From the NCBI GenBank assembly GCA_019636235.1, contig JAHBXW010000005.1, forward strand, positions 1 to 64,000: a DNA stretch of 64,000 nucleotides, given 5' to 3'. Under the pieces are notes generated by a model. That model saw nothing but the letters and a program-made list of their open reading frames with translations, had not been told where the DNA came from and did no database searches. How positions within the stretch are numbered: the stretch's first letter is position 1; each line of letters starts with the position of its first letter. Source of the DNA: Planctomyces sp. (GTDB lineage Bacteria > Planctomycetota > Planctomycetia > Planctomycetales > Planctomycetaceae). Position numbers and translations under genes: made by a program. Shown here piece after piece: positions 15,285 to 25,516 of the stretch.

Positions 15285-18200
15285 TCATTCGAGCGACTTG
15301 AGAAACACCACAAGGTCCAGCAGGTCCTGTTCGGTGAGCTGCTGGCCGAACCCGGAGGGCATGATGGAAACAGCGCCGGGTCGGAGTTCCTCGATGTCGG
15401 CGCGGTCGATGCGGAGGGTGTCCTGGGCGTTCTTCGCCAGTTCGATGTGCGTGGCGGATTCGTCGCGGAGGACGCCCGTTTCGACGAGGCCGCTGGAGAG
15501 CTGCACGATGACGGGTTCGTAGCTGCGAACGAAGCTGGCGCTGGGGAACAGGACGGCTTCGAGGAGGTCACGTTCGGTGCGGATCTTGCCGATGCGGGAC
15601 AGATCGGGGCCGACATCGCCGCCGACATAGCCGAGTTGATGGCAGGTGGCGCAGGCGGCCCGCGTGCTGTGAAATACCGCGAAGCCGCGACGGAGGTCGC
15701 CTTCGTCGAGCCGGGGGAGCAGGGCTTCGAGTTGTGCGCGCTGGCGGACGAGGTCGGCGTTGATGCGGAGGGCGAGTTGAGCGCCGCGTTCGCGGATGGG
15801 CGGGGTCTGTTCGGCGAGGACGCGTTCCAGGGCGTCGACGCGTAGCGCGGCGAGCGCGGGGGAGTCGGAGAGCGCGCCGACCAGGGCCGTGCCGACAGCT
15901 TCATCCGCTGCGCCGGCGTACAGGTCGAGCAAACGGGCGGCTTCCAGCGGGCCGACCGATTGGAAAGCGTCGGCCAGTGCGATGAGCTGATCGGACGACA
16001 GCCGGGCGCGGGCCAGTGCGGCGAGCGCCGCCGCGCGATCGGCAACGGGCTGGTCGTGCGCAAGGGCCTGCATGGCGACGGGCAGCAGGTCCGGGGCGAG
16101 GGGCGGACGGCCGGACAGTGCGGCGAACGCCTGCAATCGGACGGGCGCGGGGCGGGCGGGATCGTCGGCGACGAACCGCAGAGCGGCGTCGAGATCGGAC
16201 CGGCCGGCGTCGTCCGGAAGCGCGCCGGCCGTGCGGAGGGCCGCGGCGAGAAGCGCGTCATCTCCGGCGCCGATCGCGGCCGCAATCGCCCGCGGCCAGG
16301 GGGCGGACAGTTCGCGCGGATGGGCGCGGCGCATGGCGTCGGCGGCTGCCACGCGGGCGGCGGCGGGGCTGGCGGAATCCTCGAGCACTCGCGCCAGGAG
16401 GTTCTGAATGACGGGTCGTTCGGCGAACGTCGCCAGATGGGCGGTCAGCGATTCGACCGATTCGGGCGCCGCGCGCAGCAGGCGTTCCTCGAAGACCGTG
16501 CCGAGGGCGTCGCCCCATTCGGGATGCCGCGCGAGCAGCCAACTTGCGGTCTCCCGGAGTTCGGGCTGCGGGGCTTCGAGCCAGCCGGCGATCCGCAGCG
16601 GGTCGAGCGATTCGGACCGCAGCGCATCCAGGGCCAGCGCCGCTGCGCGCTGTTGTTTCCAGGAGGCGTCCACGAACGCGCGCTCCAGCACGTCGATGTC
16701 CCCCAGTTCCTGGAGGGCGTGGATGACGGCGTGTTCGAGCGGCCGGGAATCGGCCTGATCGGCGACGGCGAGCACGGCCTCGGCCAGCTGGCGGTCTTTG
16801 ATGCGGCCGATCGCCTCGACCGCCAGTCGCGTCTGCGCGCTGTCGCCTTCCAGCATGTTCGGCAAAACCTCCGCGGCGTCGGCGTCGCGCCACAGGCTGA
16901 TGGAGTTCAGCGCCGCCTGCCGAACCGACGAGTCGGCGTCCGCGAGGGCCGCGCGCACGGCGCGGCGGGCCTGGGGATCGGCGATGCGGGTCAGCCCCCA
17001 GACGGCATTGCGGCGCCGCGTTGCGCTCTCCGCCTGAAGCGCAGCCTCCAGTGCGGGGACGGAATCGACGCCGGTCCGTGCGAGCTGTCGCAGCGATCGT
17101 TCGACGACGGCGGGCCGCGGGTCATCAAGGACCGCGGCAAGGGTCGCGGGCGTCGCGGCCTGCCAGTCGATCGCCAGTCCGCGCGGGTCCCGCCAGATGT
17201 CGGCGGGCTGCGGCGCATCGGCCCGGCGGACGCGGTAGATGCCTCCCAGCACGTCCGGCTTCCAGAACTGCGAGGTCGGACAGCACAGCTTGTACCAGCC
17301 GCCGGTATCGACGATCAGCAGGCTGCCGTCGGCGTCCTCCAGGACGTCGGTCGGATGGAAGTCGACGTCGGGGGAGCTGAGGAAATCCTCGGTCGTCGCC
17401 GCGAGGCCGGCGGCTTCGGCCCGCAGCACGTGCCGCGTCACCTTCCGCATGTTGAAGCAGCAGGTCAGCAGGCTCCTCGGAAAATCGGCGCCGAGCCGAT
17501 CGGATTCGATGATCGCCAGTCCGCAGGGGGCTGCCGGGCCGAGATGGGCCAGCACCGGCATGACGTCGCCCGTCCTGCGGTGGCCGTCGAGCACGCCGTG
17601 CGTCTTTCCGTAGACGCCTCCGAGGATCGCGTGGATCAGGCCGTCCCGCTGGCCGCCGCCGGGATGCACGAGAAAGGTTGTGGTGAAAATCCGTTCCCCC
17701 TCGGGGGTGACCACGACATCGACGGGGTTGTCCATGCCGCCCGTCATGACGGGTTCGATCGCGGACGAGTCGATGCCGCCGGTGGCCGGGTCGCGGGGAG
17801 CATCGGGCCTCGCGCGGAAGATGTGGGCGGCGCGGGTCACCAGCGCCCGGCCGGGCCGCGCGTAGTTTTGCTCGGCGAAGGCGCCCTTGCACCAGTAGAT
17901 CCAGCCGTCCCGGCCCAGGTAGGGGCCGTGCAGATCGTTCGCGCAACCCGTCAGCGTGCCGCCCTGGAACCATTCTTCCCGGTGGTCGGCGACGCCGTCG
18001 CCGTTGGTGTCGGTCAGGCGCCAGATGCTGGGCGGCGCGGCGACATACAGCGACCCGTCGTACCACAGCGTGCCCTCGGGGAGCATCATGCCGTCGGCGA
18101 AGATGGTCCGCGCATCGAAGCGGCCATCGCCGTCGACGTCCTCCAAGCGCAGGATCCGGTGCGGCCGTTCGGCGAGCTGCTGTTCGACGCGGTCGTTCGA

Positions 18201-18443
18201 GCCGGAGGACTCGGCGACGTACAGGCGGCCCTGTTCATCGAAGTCGGCCGTGACGGGTCGGTCGACGAGCGGCGGGCCGGCGACGAGTTCAATCTGGAAT
18301 CCCGGGGGCAGCGTCCAGGACCGCCCGTTGAGTTCGACGGTCTGGACGTCTTCCGCGCGGGCGACGGCGGCGACGGCCAGTGCGCTCAACGCGCAGACTG
18401 CGGCATGCGTCCATCGGCGATTCCCCAGCGATGCACGCGACAT
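15285..18443 (-). CDS. Exported PVC-type heme-binding protein with NHL/beta-propeller, HEAT repeats and cytochrome c domain
   Basis: A 1052-aa exported protein (signal before AED at about 27). The first 400 residues are the 'membrane-bound dehydrogenase' beta-propeller known from planctomycetes (GFQIELVAGPPLVDRPVTAD, FDEQGRLYVAE, GLAIIESDRLGADFP). A HEAT-repeat region of about 450 residues follows. The C-terminal domain has a heme site, CATCH, after the motif GFAVFHSTRA, and closes with LLDLVVFLKSLE as in cytochrome c modules. It probably transfers electrons from sugar or polyol oxidation in the periplasm. The gene lies 59 nt after the FG-GAP-like lipoprotein on the same strand, so they form an operon. 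Confidence 0.85.
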   Translation of the reverse strand: MSRASLGNRRWTHAAVCALSALAVAAVARAEDVQTVELNGRSWTLPPGFQIELVAGPPLVDRPVTADFDEQGRLYVAESSGSNDRVEQQLAERPHRILRLEDVDGDGRFDARTIFADGMMLPEGTLWYDGSLYVAAPPSIWRLTDTNGDGVADHREEWFQGGTLTGCANDLHGPYLGRDGWIYWCKGAFAEQNYARPGRALVTRAAHIFRARPDAPRDPATGGIDSSAIEPVMTGGMDNPVDVVVTPEGERIFTTTFLVHPGGGQRDGLIHAILGGVYGKTHGVLDGHRRTGDVMPVLAHLGPAAPCGLAIIESDRLGADFPRSLLTCCFNMRKVTRHVLRAEAAGLAATTEDFLSSPDVDFHPTDVLEDADGSLLIVDTGGWYKLCCPTSQFWKPDVLGGIYRVRRADAPQPADIWRDPRGLAIDWQAATPATLAAVLDDPRPAVVERSLRQLARTGVDSVPALEAALQAESATRRRNAVWGLTRIADPQARRAVRAALADADSSVRQAALNSISLWRDADAAEVLPNMLEGDSAQTRLAVEAIGRIKDRQLAEAVLAVADQADSRPLEHAVIHALQELGDIDVLERAFVDASWKQQRAAALALDALRSESLDPLRIAGWLEAPQPELRETASWLLARHPEWGDALGTVFEERLLRAAPESVESLTAHLATFAERPVIQNLLARVLEDSASPAAARVAAADAMRRAHPRELSAPWPRAIAAAIGAGDDALLAAALRTAGALPDDAGRSDLDAALRFVADDPARPAPVRLQAFAALSGRPPLAPDLLPVAMQALAHDQPVADRAAALAALARARLSSDQLIALADAFQSVGPLEAARLLDLYAGAADEAVGTALVGALSDSPALAALRVDALERVLAEQTPPIRERGAQLALRINADLVRQRAQLEALLPRLDEGDLRRGFAVFHSTRAACATCHQLGYVGGDVGPDLSRIGKIRTERDLLEAVLFPSASFVRSYEPVIVQLSSGLVETGVLRDESATHIELAKNAQDTLRIDRADIEELRPGAVSIMPSGFGQQLTEQDLLDLVVFLKSLE

Positions 18444-18502
18444 GACGAAACTCCGTGGGGGAGGACGACGGCGACGGATTGCGGGCGACGGATGCAGTGC
18501 GA

Positions 18503-21500
18503 CTACCAATGCAACTGCGACGAATCGAGATTTCCCTTCAGCAGCCGTCGAAACTCGACGTCGCGGATTTCGCGAGTCTGCCAGCGCCGGAGATACTCGG
18601 CGTGCTCATCCGTCGCCGGCAGCGGATGCCGGGACGGATACCCGTCCATTTCAAGGAACGGCAGCGGCTCGATCGTCTGGCCCAGCGTCGTGTTCAACTG
18701 GGCGTCCTTCTCCCAGCCGACATTGTGCAGCACGAAGTCGCGGACCCAGCCTTGGGGAAGCGGCGCAAGGGGCGCCTCGAACTCCAGGGTCGCCTCGTCG
18801 CCGGCCGTGAGGATCAGCTGACGGTTGTCGGCTTCGATGAGCAGTTCGGCGACGTCGCCGAAGCGGGTGGCGCGGCCCACCATCGGCCGAAAGCGGGGAG
18901 TCTTCTGCACCTGCGAATAGTCGTACCGTTCGGGACCGTTCTCGATCGGAGGTTCCGCCGCCGAATAGCCGCGATAGTGCAGATCGGCCGACAGCAGCCG
19001 CAGCGGTTGTTCGACGACCGGCTCGTTGGGCTCGTCCAGCGTGAAGCCGATCTGGTCCCAGTACAGCTCCTGGCTGGTGACAATCCGCAGCCGCGGGTCG
19101 TCGGGGTTCAGCAGGCCCTGGAGGTCGACGACCATTTCCTTGGTCTTGCCCCCCGGGAATCCCATGTAGGGGAGCGCCGTCGTCCAGCCCCCCTGCCCGT
19201 CGGGGATGTCGATCCGCGGCGGCGCCGGGCCGTCCAGATCCGGGTGCTGCTGAATCTTGATCGCGAGTCCGGCGTCGGTCGGCATGAGCCATCCGGTCAG
19301 GAACAGTTTGACGGCTCCCCGGGCGGCGTCCTCCCCGAGGTCGAGTTCGACGCCGTGCTCGTGCGCATAGCCCTGCATGTGGAGCGCCGTCCAGGTGCGG
19401 GCGAACCGCTGGTCGGCGTGCCGCAGCTCGTCCAGGATGTCGCGGCCGTCGAGCGAAGCCGCCGCGATGGGAGTCCGGAGATTCCGCGCGGTGTGGATCA
19501 GCGGCTGCGCCATTTCGGCGGGGCCGACTTTCTCATTCGTGAAGATGTCGATTTCGGCCGGGTGGTCGATGGCGATCAGCCGCACCTGATCGAAGTAGGC
19601 GGTTTCCCAGAGCTCCTCGGTGATCTGCAGGACGTAGCGGCCGTCGCGCGGTTTGAGCATCGAGCCGGGAATCTTGAGGTATTCCCATTCCCGGGCGGGG
19701 ACGAAGCCCCCCTGGGAATCGGGGAGGCCCAGCGGCGCGGCCCACAGCAGGTCGGTCACGAACACGAACCGCTCGCCGTCCCACGTATAAAGGTACGGGC
19801 AGGACGTGTGCAGCGACTGCAGCTCCATTATCGACGAGTTCGCCTCGGGACGGATGACGTTCTGCGGAACGCCATGCGGCCAGGTGACGCGAACCACATC
19901 CGCGCCCGGCGCGGCTCCCAGGCCGAACAGCGTCTGCGGCTCGCGGCACACGCGGGCCTGGTAGTGCTCTCCAACCTTCACTTCGATCAGCGAACCGATG
20001 CCGTAATGGTTGATGCGACTTTTGTTGACGCCGCCATCCGTGTCGGTGTGGGCGACCAGTCCGATGCGGAGATGCCCGTTCCCGCCTGTCGATCCATTCT
20101 TCCAGAACCGCAGTCCCTCGTCGGTCAGCGTCGCGATGTCCGAGACGCCATCCCGCTCCAGATCGACGATCGCGACGCGCCGCAGCGCGCCGGCGTCCAG
20201 CGACGCGTCCGCCGCGGCCAGCGCGCCGTTCCCCGGATTCCGCCAGAACCTGAGGCTGGACGGCCCCCAACTGATCAGGTCCTGCGAGCCGCTGTTGTCG
20301 AGATCGGCGCACAGCAGTCCCGCGACGTCGCCGGCGTCGGCCAGGTCGATCGTTTCGACGATTTGCACATCGCCGCGCTGCACGGTGCGGGTTTTCGAGA
20401 CCGTGATGGTCCCATGCGCCGCGGTGATCAGGTCCCAGGAGACGTTGCCGTCGAGTTCGGCGACTTCCAGAGCGGTCGCCGGGAGGTCATCGACGAGCCG
20501 CCAGCGATACACGCCGTGACGGAGGTTTTCGAACATCCCGACCTTTCCGTCGGCCGTCGCGACCAGAACGTCGACATCCCCATCCCGGTCGAAATCCACC
20601 GGGACCGGGGAGTGGAACCGCAGCCCCGCCGGGACGTCGTACAGCATGCCGTCGATCGCCCGGAATGTGGAGTTGCCCAGATTGATCAACAGGTGCGGAC
20701 CATCCGCGGCGCTGACCAGCAGGTCCAGATCGCCGTCGATGTCGGAATCGAAGGCGACGACCGAGCCGACCCCGTCCAGGGAAACGCCGGAAAACGCGTC
20801 GATCGATTCCAGCGAACGGGCGCCTGTCGCCGGTGCGAACTGATTCCGCACCGCCAGCAGTCCCGCTGGTCCATACAGGACGACGTCCAGATCGGAGCGA
20901 TGCACGTACTCCAGGACGGTGCGGTCGTCGCGCGGGATCGGGTACTGCTGCCAGTCGTCATCGAAGTCGATCACGACGAGGCGATCAAACCCTTCGGGGA
21001 CGTCCAGCTGAACGGCCGACATCCAGCCGGCATCCGTATGCTGGAACAGCTCCAGCCGTCCGGGCGACAGGACCAGCGCGTCGAGCGCGCCGTCGAGCGT
21101 GAAATCCTGGAGTGCAAAGTCCGTGATGCCCGGAACGGCCAGTCGGCCTGCCTCCGCGTTCCATTCCGAGAACGTCACCGGCGGCGCGTCCGACGCCAGG
21201 GGAGCGGTCGAATCGAGCTGCCGCTGCAACCCCTCGCTCAGCTGCGTGGAGATGAGCGACAGCGGGTGCCGGCTGATCCGCAGCAGATCGCTCTGCGCGG
21301 AGTCATCGGAGCTGAACGCGTTGTTGAACCCCATCAGGCCGTTGATGCTGATGATGCTGGGATCGGTCAGGTTCCCGGCGCGGATCGTTTCGAGCGCCTG
21401 TTCCAGGGTGGCCACGGCGTCCAGGCGGAGCCTGAGCGACACGAGTTCCGCAAAGGGCCGAATCTCCTCGAGCCCGCGGGCAATGACGGGTTCCATTCCC

Positions 21501-22174
21501 GGCTCCTGCCGGGGGATGGCGAACGCCAGGTACTTCTGGAAGATGAACAGGTTCTCGGGAGCGAGCTGATTCGCCTTCCGGATGGCGGCGAAGGCGGTGT
21601 CCGCGCCCGAGCGTCCGGGCAGCGACTGGGCGGCGTCGAACAGCTTGTACCACAGGGCGGGATCCTCCGGGGCCTTCTCCACGACCCGCTTCAGCGACTC
21701 CACCCGCCGTTCCGGCTCGTACATCTTGTCGTCGACTTCCGCCGTCAGAAAGTCCGGCGACCAGCTCTCCGGCTCCAGTTGCCGCAAGTCGCCGATCGAT
21801 CGCATGGCCTCGTCGGCGACCTTGGCCGCTTCGTCGGGAGTGAGTTTTGCGAACTGAGCGCTCCGCATCTTCAGGACGTGCGAGATGGCGAGGTTTCTGG
21901 CAAACGCCGGCTCGCGGGGAAACCGTTTCCGCAGGTCGCTCCAGACCTGGATCGCAGCCTCGGCTTCGTTGTTCTCCATCTGGCCCAGGCCGTTCTGGAT
22001 CTGCGAACTGAGCGCCCGGGCTTCCTCCCGGGTCAGCTCCACGACGGGGACGTCGGCGCCTCCCTGTTCCCCGTCCGTGACGGGCGATTTGTCGGCGGGC
22101 GGAGTCGTCTTGCGGGGGCAGCCCGAGCCGAGCAGTACGGCGGCGCCCAGAATCCAGAAGCGGATGGCGTACAT
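18503..22174 (-). CDS. Large lipoprotein with helical repeats and FG-GAP/VCBS-like propeller repeats
   Basis: A 1223-aa lipoprotein: its signal ends in the lipobox LGSGC with Cys19. Residues about 50-300 are helical repeats of TPR type. From about 330 calcium-type FG-GAP/VCBS motifs recur, such as VPVDFDRDGDVDVLVATADG, SDIDGDLDLLVSA and ADLDNSGSQDLISW. A strand VRVTWPHGVPQ near 730 is of the ASPIC/UnbV type often found with such repeats. The last third has no clear family. The start at 22174 begins the signal. It is upstream of the PVC cytochrome gene in the same operon, so it may bind the same extracellular substrate. Function is unknown. Confidence 0.75.
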   Translation of the reverse strand: MYAIRFWILGAAVLLGSGCPRKTTPPADKSPVTDGEQGGADVPVVELTREEARALSSQIQNGLGQMENNEAEAAIQVWSDLRKRFPREPAFARNLAISHVLKMRSAQFAKLTPDEAAKVADEAMRSIGDLRQLEPESWSPDFLTAEVDDKMYEPERRVESLKRVVEKAPEDPALWYKLFDAAQSLPGRSGADTAFAAIRKANQLAPENLFIFQKYLAFAIPRQEPGMEPVIARGLEEIRPFAELVSLRLRLDAVATLEQALETIRAGNLTDPSIISINGLMGFNNAFSSDDSAQSDLLRISRHPLSLISTQLSEGLQRQLDSTAPLASDAPPVTFSEWNAEAGRLAVPGITDFALQDFTLDGALDALVLSPGRLELFQHTDAGWMSAVQLDVPEGFDRLVVIDFDDDWQQYPIPRDDRTVLEYVHRSDLDVVLYGPAGLLAVRNQFAPATGARSLESIDAFSGVSLDGVGSVVAFDSDIDGDLDLLVSAADGPHLLINLGNSTFRAIDGMLYDVPAGLRFHSPVPVDFDRDGDVDVLVATADGKVGMFENLRHGVYRWRLVDDLPATALEVAELDGNVSWDLITAAHGTITVSKTRTVQRGDVQIVETIDLADAGDVAGLLCADLDNSGSQDLISWGPSSLRFWRNPGNGALAAADASLDAGALRRVAIVDLERDGVSDIATLTDEGLRFWKNGSTGGNGHLRIGLVAHTDTDGGVNKSRINHYGIGSLIEVKVGEHYQARVCREPQTLFGLGAAPGADVVRVTWPHGVPQNVIRPEANSSIMELQSLHTSCPYLYTWDGERFVFVTDLLWAAPLGLPDSQGGFVPAREWEYLKIPGSMLKPRDGRYVLQITEELWETAYFDQVRLIAIDHPAEIDIFTNEKVGPAEMAQPLIHTARNLRTPIAAASLDGRDILDELRHADQRFARTWTALHMQGYAHEHGVELDLGEDAARGAVKLFLTGWLMPTDAGLAIKIQQHPDLDGPAPPRIDIPDGQGGWTTALPYMGFPGGKTKEMVVDLQGLLNPDDPRLRIVTSQELYWDQIGFTLDEPNEPVVEQPLRLLSADLHYRGYSAAEPPIENGPERYDYSQVQKTPRFRPMVGRATRFGDVAELLIEADNRQLILTAGDEATLEFEAPLAPLPQGWVRDFVLHNVGWEKDAQLNTTLGQTIEPLPFLEMDGYPSRHPLPATDEHAEYLRRWQTREIRDVEFRRLLKGNLDSSQLHW

Positions 22175-22308
22175 GGCGAGCGAGATGGATGAGGAATTGG
22201 ACAGTTCAAGAAAGAACGGCAAGAACAGCTGTCAGCGGAAAGAATGCGCATATCATACGCTGAGCAAAGCAGCTCCCGGGAGGAACCGGCCGTTGAATTC
22301 GATGCCCC

Positions 22309-23589
22309 ATGCGATCCGCACCCACGACCATTTCTGAGCGAACGTCCATCTGCGTGACCGGACTCGGCGCGATCACCCCGCTGGGCAACTCCGTGCGCGA
22401 GCTGTGGGACGGGCTGCTGGCCGGCCGGTCGGGCATCCGCCCACTCGCGAACGTCGACACGGCCGACCTGCCCTGCCCGATCGGTGGAGAAGTCCGCAAT
22501 CCGCCAGTCGAAGTGATCGCGGAGCACGCGAAGCTCGACCGCCACCGGATGGACCGCGCCAGCCTGTTCGCGGTTCTCGCCGCCCGCGAGGCGCTGCTGC
22601 ATGCCGGCTGGCCGCTGCACGATCTGGGCCCCCGCGCCGCCGTCGTCTTCGGCGCGGGGCTCAGCGGCATGCTGACGCTGCAGCAGCAGACCGAGCGGCT
22701 GCTTGGCAAGGGGCCTCGCGCGGTCAGCCCGTTGACGATTCCGCTCCTGATGCCCAACGCCGCCGTCGCGAACATCTGCCTGGCGTTCGACGCCCGGGGG
22801 CCGTCGCAAACCGTCAGTACGGCCTGTTCGTCGTCCGGGCACGCGCTCCTCGACGCGGTCCGCATGCTGCGCTGCCGCGACGCCGACCTGGTCATCGCGG
22901 GGGGCACGGAGGCGTCGCTGACGCGACTGGGCATCTCGTCGTTCGTGCGGATGGGCGCGATGGCGAAGTACGACGGGTCGCCGCCGGAGACGCTGGTCCG
23001 GCCATTCGACGCGCGCCGCAACGGATTGATCATGTCCGAGGGGGCGGCGGCGCTGGTGCTGGAGCGGACCGACGACGCGCTCGCGGCGGGGCGCAGGCCC
23101 CTGGCGCTCTTGCTGGGCGGCTGCGCGACGACCGACGCCTTCCACCTGGTGACGCCCGATCCCGATGCCGTAGGGGCGGTGGCCGCCGTCGCCGGCGCGA
23201 TTCGGGACGCCGGGCTGACGGCGGGGGACATCGCGGACCGGGTGTACGTCAATGCGCATGGCACGGCGACGCCGCTGAATGATCTCGCTGAGACGCGGGC
23301 CTTGAAGGGCGTGTTCGGCGACGCCGCACGGCGGCTGCGGATCAGTTCCACGAAAAGCATGACGGGCCACATGATCGGCGCGGCCGGCGCCGTGGAGACA
23401 GTGATCTGCGTGCGGGCGCTGGGCGACGGGCGGCTGCCGCCGACCATCAACCTGCACGAGCCGGACCCGGACTGCGATCTGGACTTCATCCCCAACAAGC
23501 CCCGCGAGGCGGCTTGCGAGTACGCGATCAACAACACCTTCGGGTTCGGCGGACACAACGTGTCGCTGCTGCTGGCGCGCGGGCACTAG
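22309..23589 (+). CDS. fabF: Beta-ketoacyl-ACP synthase, FabF type
   Basis: A 426-aa condensing enzyme of the FabF class. The catalytic triad is visible: Cys173 in STACSSSGHAL, His317 in NAHGTATPLND and His354 in STKSMTGHMIGAAG, with the Lys of STK at 349. The C-terminus NNTFGFGGHNVSLLL is also diagnostic. It elongates acyl chains on acyl carrier protein. There is no acyl carrier protein or other fatty-acid gene next to it, so it may be an extra ketosynthase for a special lipid rather than the housekeeping copy. It is divergent from the lipoprotein operon. An inverted repeat (TTCCCA...TGGGAA, 23639-23660) lies 50 nt after the stop, without a strong T-run. Confidence 0.9.
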   Translation: MRSAPTTISERTSICVTGLGAITPLGNSVRELWDGLLAGRSGIRPLANVDTADLPCPIGGEVRNPPVEVIAEHAKLDRHRMDRASLFAVLAAREALLHAGWPLHDLGPRAAVVFGAGLSGMLTLQQQTERLLGKGPRAVSPLTIPLLMPNAAVANICLAFDARGPSQTVSTACSSSGHALLDAVRMLRCRDADLVIAGGTEASLTRLGISSFVRMGAMAKYDGSPPETLVRPFDARRNGLIMSEGAAALVLERTDDALAAGRRPLALLLGGCATTDAFHLVTPDPDAVGAVAAVAGAIRDAGLTAGDIADRVYVNAHGTATPLNDLAETRALKGVFGDAARRLRISSTKSMTGHMIGAAGAVETVICVRALGDGRLPPTINLHEPDPDCDLDFIPNKPREAACEYAINNTFGFGGHNVSLLLARGH

Positions 23590-23832
23590 CGGTACGCCCG
23601 CGGCGCGGCATTCGCGCAATACCTGCCGCTGGTCCGAGTTCCCACCCTTCCGGCTGGGAAGACTCTTTGCCAGCTGCGTCCGCGTCTGAGGGAATCTCCA
23701 TCAGCTCGGACGACAAAACGTCGATCCATCCGACAGGGCAATCGATCTTTCGAGGGAAGCCGGATGCGAATGCGCCTTTTCGCAACGCCGGCAGGCCTGC
23801 GGCGGAATCCGCCGGTTGCGGAGCATTGAACC

Positions 23833-25488
23833 ATGACCTGCGGGTGGTCTTCTCGGCTCGTCGTCGGCTCGCTGCTTTCCGTCCAGACGCTGTCCGTCTC
23901 CCGCGGAATGGTTCTGGCGGACGAGAGCTATCCCGTTCCGCCGCGCACGCCGGGCGCCGCCGTGGTCGCGATCGATGACGACTCCGACGTCGACGTGGAA
24001 CTCGACGCTTCCGAGGTTTCGGAGGCCGCTGAAGGCGTCGCGCCCGCGCCCTCATCCGAGGCGCAGAAACCAGCTCCGCGCCCCGCGGCGCCTCCCAAGA
24101 AAAAGACGCCGCCCCAATTCCCCGGGCCCAAGGTGCTGCCCCCTACCGGCCCCTTCAAGCCGCTGTTCTTCGACAACGATCCCCGCTTCCCGAATCCGGC
24201 GGACTGCCCCGATGACTGGTGCGCCGACGGCTCCGGCGCCGCGTTCGAATTGGGCGACGTCGACTTCCTGTTGTCCTCCGGCGGCGAACTGCGGCATCGC
24301 TGGATGTCGCAGGACAACCGGCTGCAGCCCGGCGGGCCCGGCAAGACGGACTACCAGTTGTGGCGCTGGCGGCACTATCTCGACCTCAAGGCGGGAGACC
24401 GCGTCCGGCTGTATGTCGAAGGCATCGATGCGTCCTCGTTCGGCGAGGATCTTCCCGAGCAGCCGATCGACGTCAACCGCTGGGACCTGTTGAACGCGTT
24501 CATCGACGTCAAGGTGTTCGACACCGGAACGGGCACGCAGACGCTGCGCTACGGCCGACAGGAGCTGCTGTTCGGCCGGCAGCGGCTGGTCTCGCCGCTG
24601 GACTGGGCGAACACGCGTCGGAACTTCTCGGGGTTCCGGTATCTGGTCCGCGAACCGGACTGGAAGCTGGACGTGTTCGCGGTGAATCCGGTCAACTCGG
24701 CGACGGGCTACCGCTCGGTGACGGAGTTCGACAACCGGTTTGATCGCCCGAACCGCGACGTCTGGTTCAGCGGCGCGTACTGGTCGTACACCGCCATTGA
24801 GAACACGAACATCGACCTGTACTGGTTGTGGCTGGACAACTCCGATCCCACGCCGGGCCGCGCCGACGGGCGCCGGCATACGATCGGCGGGCGGTACTCG
24901 GAGCTGGCCCCGCAGGCGGACGGCCGCGTCTGGGACTTCGACGTCGAGGCCGCCTATCAGTGCGGAGACGACCTCGGCGAGCGCGTGAACGCCGGCTTCG
25001 CGACCGCCATCCTGGGCCACACCTGGAAAAAGGCCCACTGGTCCCCGCGGCTCAGCGGCCTGGCCTACTTTGGAACTGGCGACGTCGACCGCTCCGACGG
25101 CCAGACGAACACATTCGACGTCCTGTTCCCCCTCGGGCACGCCTACTGGGCCATCAGCGACAACCTCTCCGGACAGAACCTGCTGGACCTCGCGGCCCAG
25201 GTCGACGTCCGGCCGACCGACAAGTCCGCGCTCGTCGCCGCGTGGCATCACTTCCAGCTCGCCAGCGACGACGACGTGGTCTACAACGTCGCGGGCGCTC
25301 CCATCGGCACGCCGGGCAACGGAACGGATGTCGGCAACGCGCTCGACCTCTACGGGTACTACGCGTTCAATCCCTGCTTCGACGTTCAGCTCGGGGCTTC
25401 GTGGTTCTGGTACGGCGAGTTCATCGATCGGACGACGCCCCGCGGGGATGCGACGCAGTTCTATGTGCAGACGTCGCTTCGCTACTGA
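23833..25488 (+). CDS. Alginate-export-type outer-membrane protein
   Basis: A 551-aa exported protein. After a signal peptide and a Pro/Ala/Lys-rich linker (about residues 55-110) comes a beta-barrel domain of the alginate-export type: GELRHRWMSQDN, RWRHYLDLKAGDRVRLYVEG, TQTLRYGRQELLFGRQRLVS and a C-terminal FYVQTSLRY ending in an aromatic residue, as in outer-membrane barrels. Such proteins form a pore for polysaccharide or organic anions. It has no polysaccharide synthase next to it; only a glycosyltransferase follows on the opposite strand. The linker may cross or bind the peptidoglycan. Confidence 0.8.
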   Translation: MTCGWSSRLVVGSLLSVQTLSVSRGMVLADESYPVPPRTPGAAVVAIDDDSDVDVELDASEVSEAAEGVAPAPSSEAQKPAPRPAAPPKKKTPPQFPGPKVLPPTGPFKPLFFDNDPRFPNPADCPDDWCADGSGAAFELGDVDFLLSSGGELRHRWMSQDNRLQPGGPGKTDYQLWRWRHYLDLKAGDRVRLYVEGIDASSFGEDLPEQPIDVNRWDLLNAFIDVKVFDTGTGTQTLRYGRQELLFGRQRLVSPLDWANTRRNFSGFRYLVREPDWKLDVFAVNPVNSATGYRSVTEFDNRFDRPNRDVWFSGAYWSYTAIENTNIDLYWLWLDNSDPTPGRADGRRHTIGGRYSELAPQADGRVWDFDVEAAYQCGDDLGERVNAGFATAILGHTWKKAHWSPRLSGLAYFGTGDVDRSDGQTNTFDVLFPLGHAYWAISDNLSGQNLLDLAAQVDVRPTDKSALVAAWHHFQLASDDDVVYNVAGAPIGTPGNGTDVGNALDLYGYYAFNPCFDVQLGASWFWYGEFIDRTTPRGDATQFYVQTSLRY

Positions 25489-25516
25489 CGGGTGTTGCCG
25501 CGGACCGCGGAGCGAT

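Noticed and set aside
15960-18821. A 953-codon frame opposite the PVC cytochrome gene
   Set aside because: Antisense shadow; the minus-strand product has clear propeller, HEAT and heme motifs.
18455-22192. A 1245-codon open frame on the plus strand opposite the large lipoprotein
   Set aside because: It mirrors the lipoprotein codon for codon, is rich in Arg/Gln/Val without domains or signal, and is a shadow of the high-GC third-position bias.
23639-23660. TTCCCA...TGGGAA inverted repeat after fabF as a terminator
   Set aside because: The stem is short and not followed by a T-run, so it is mentioned only in the fabF entry.
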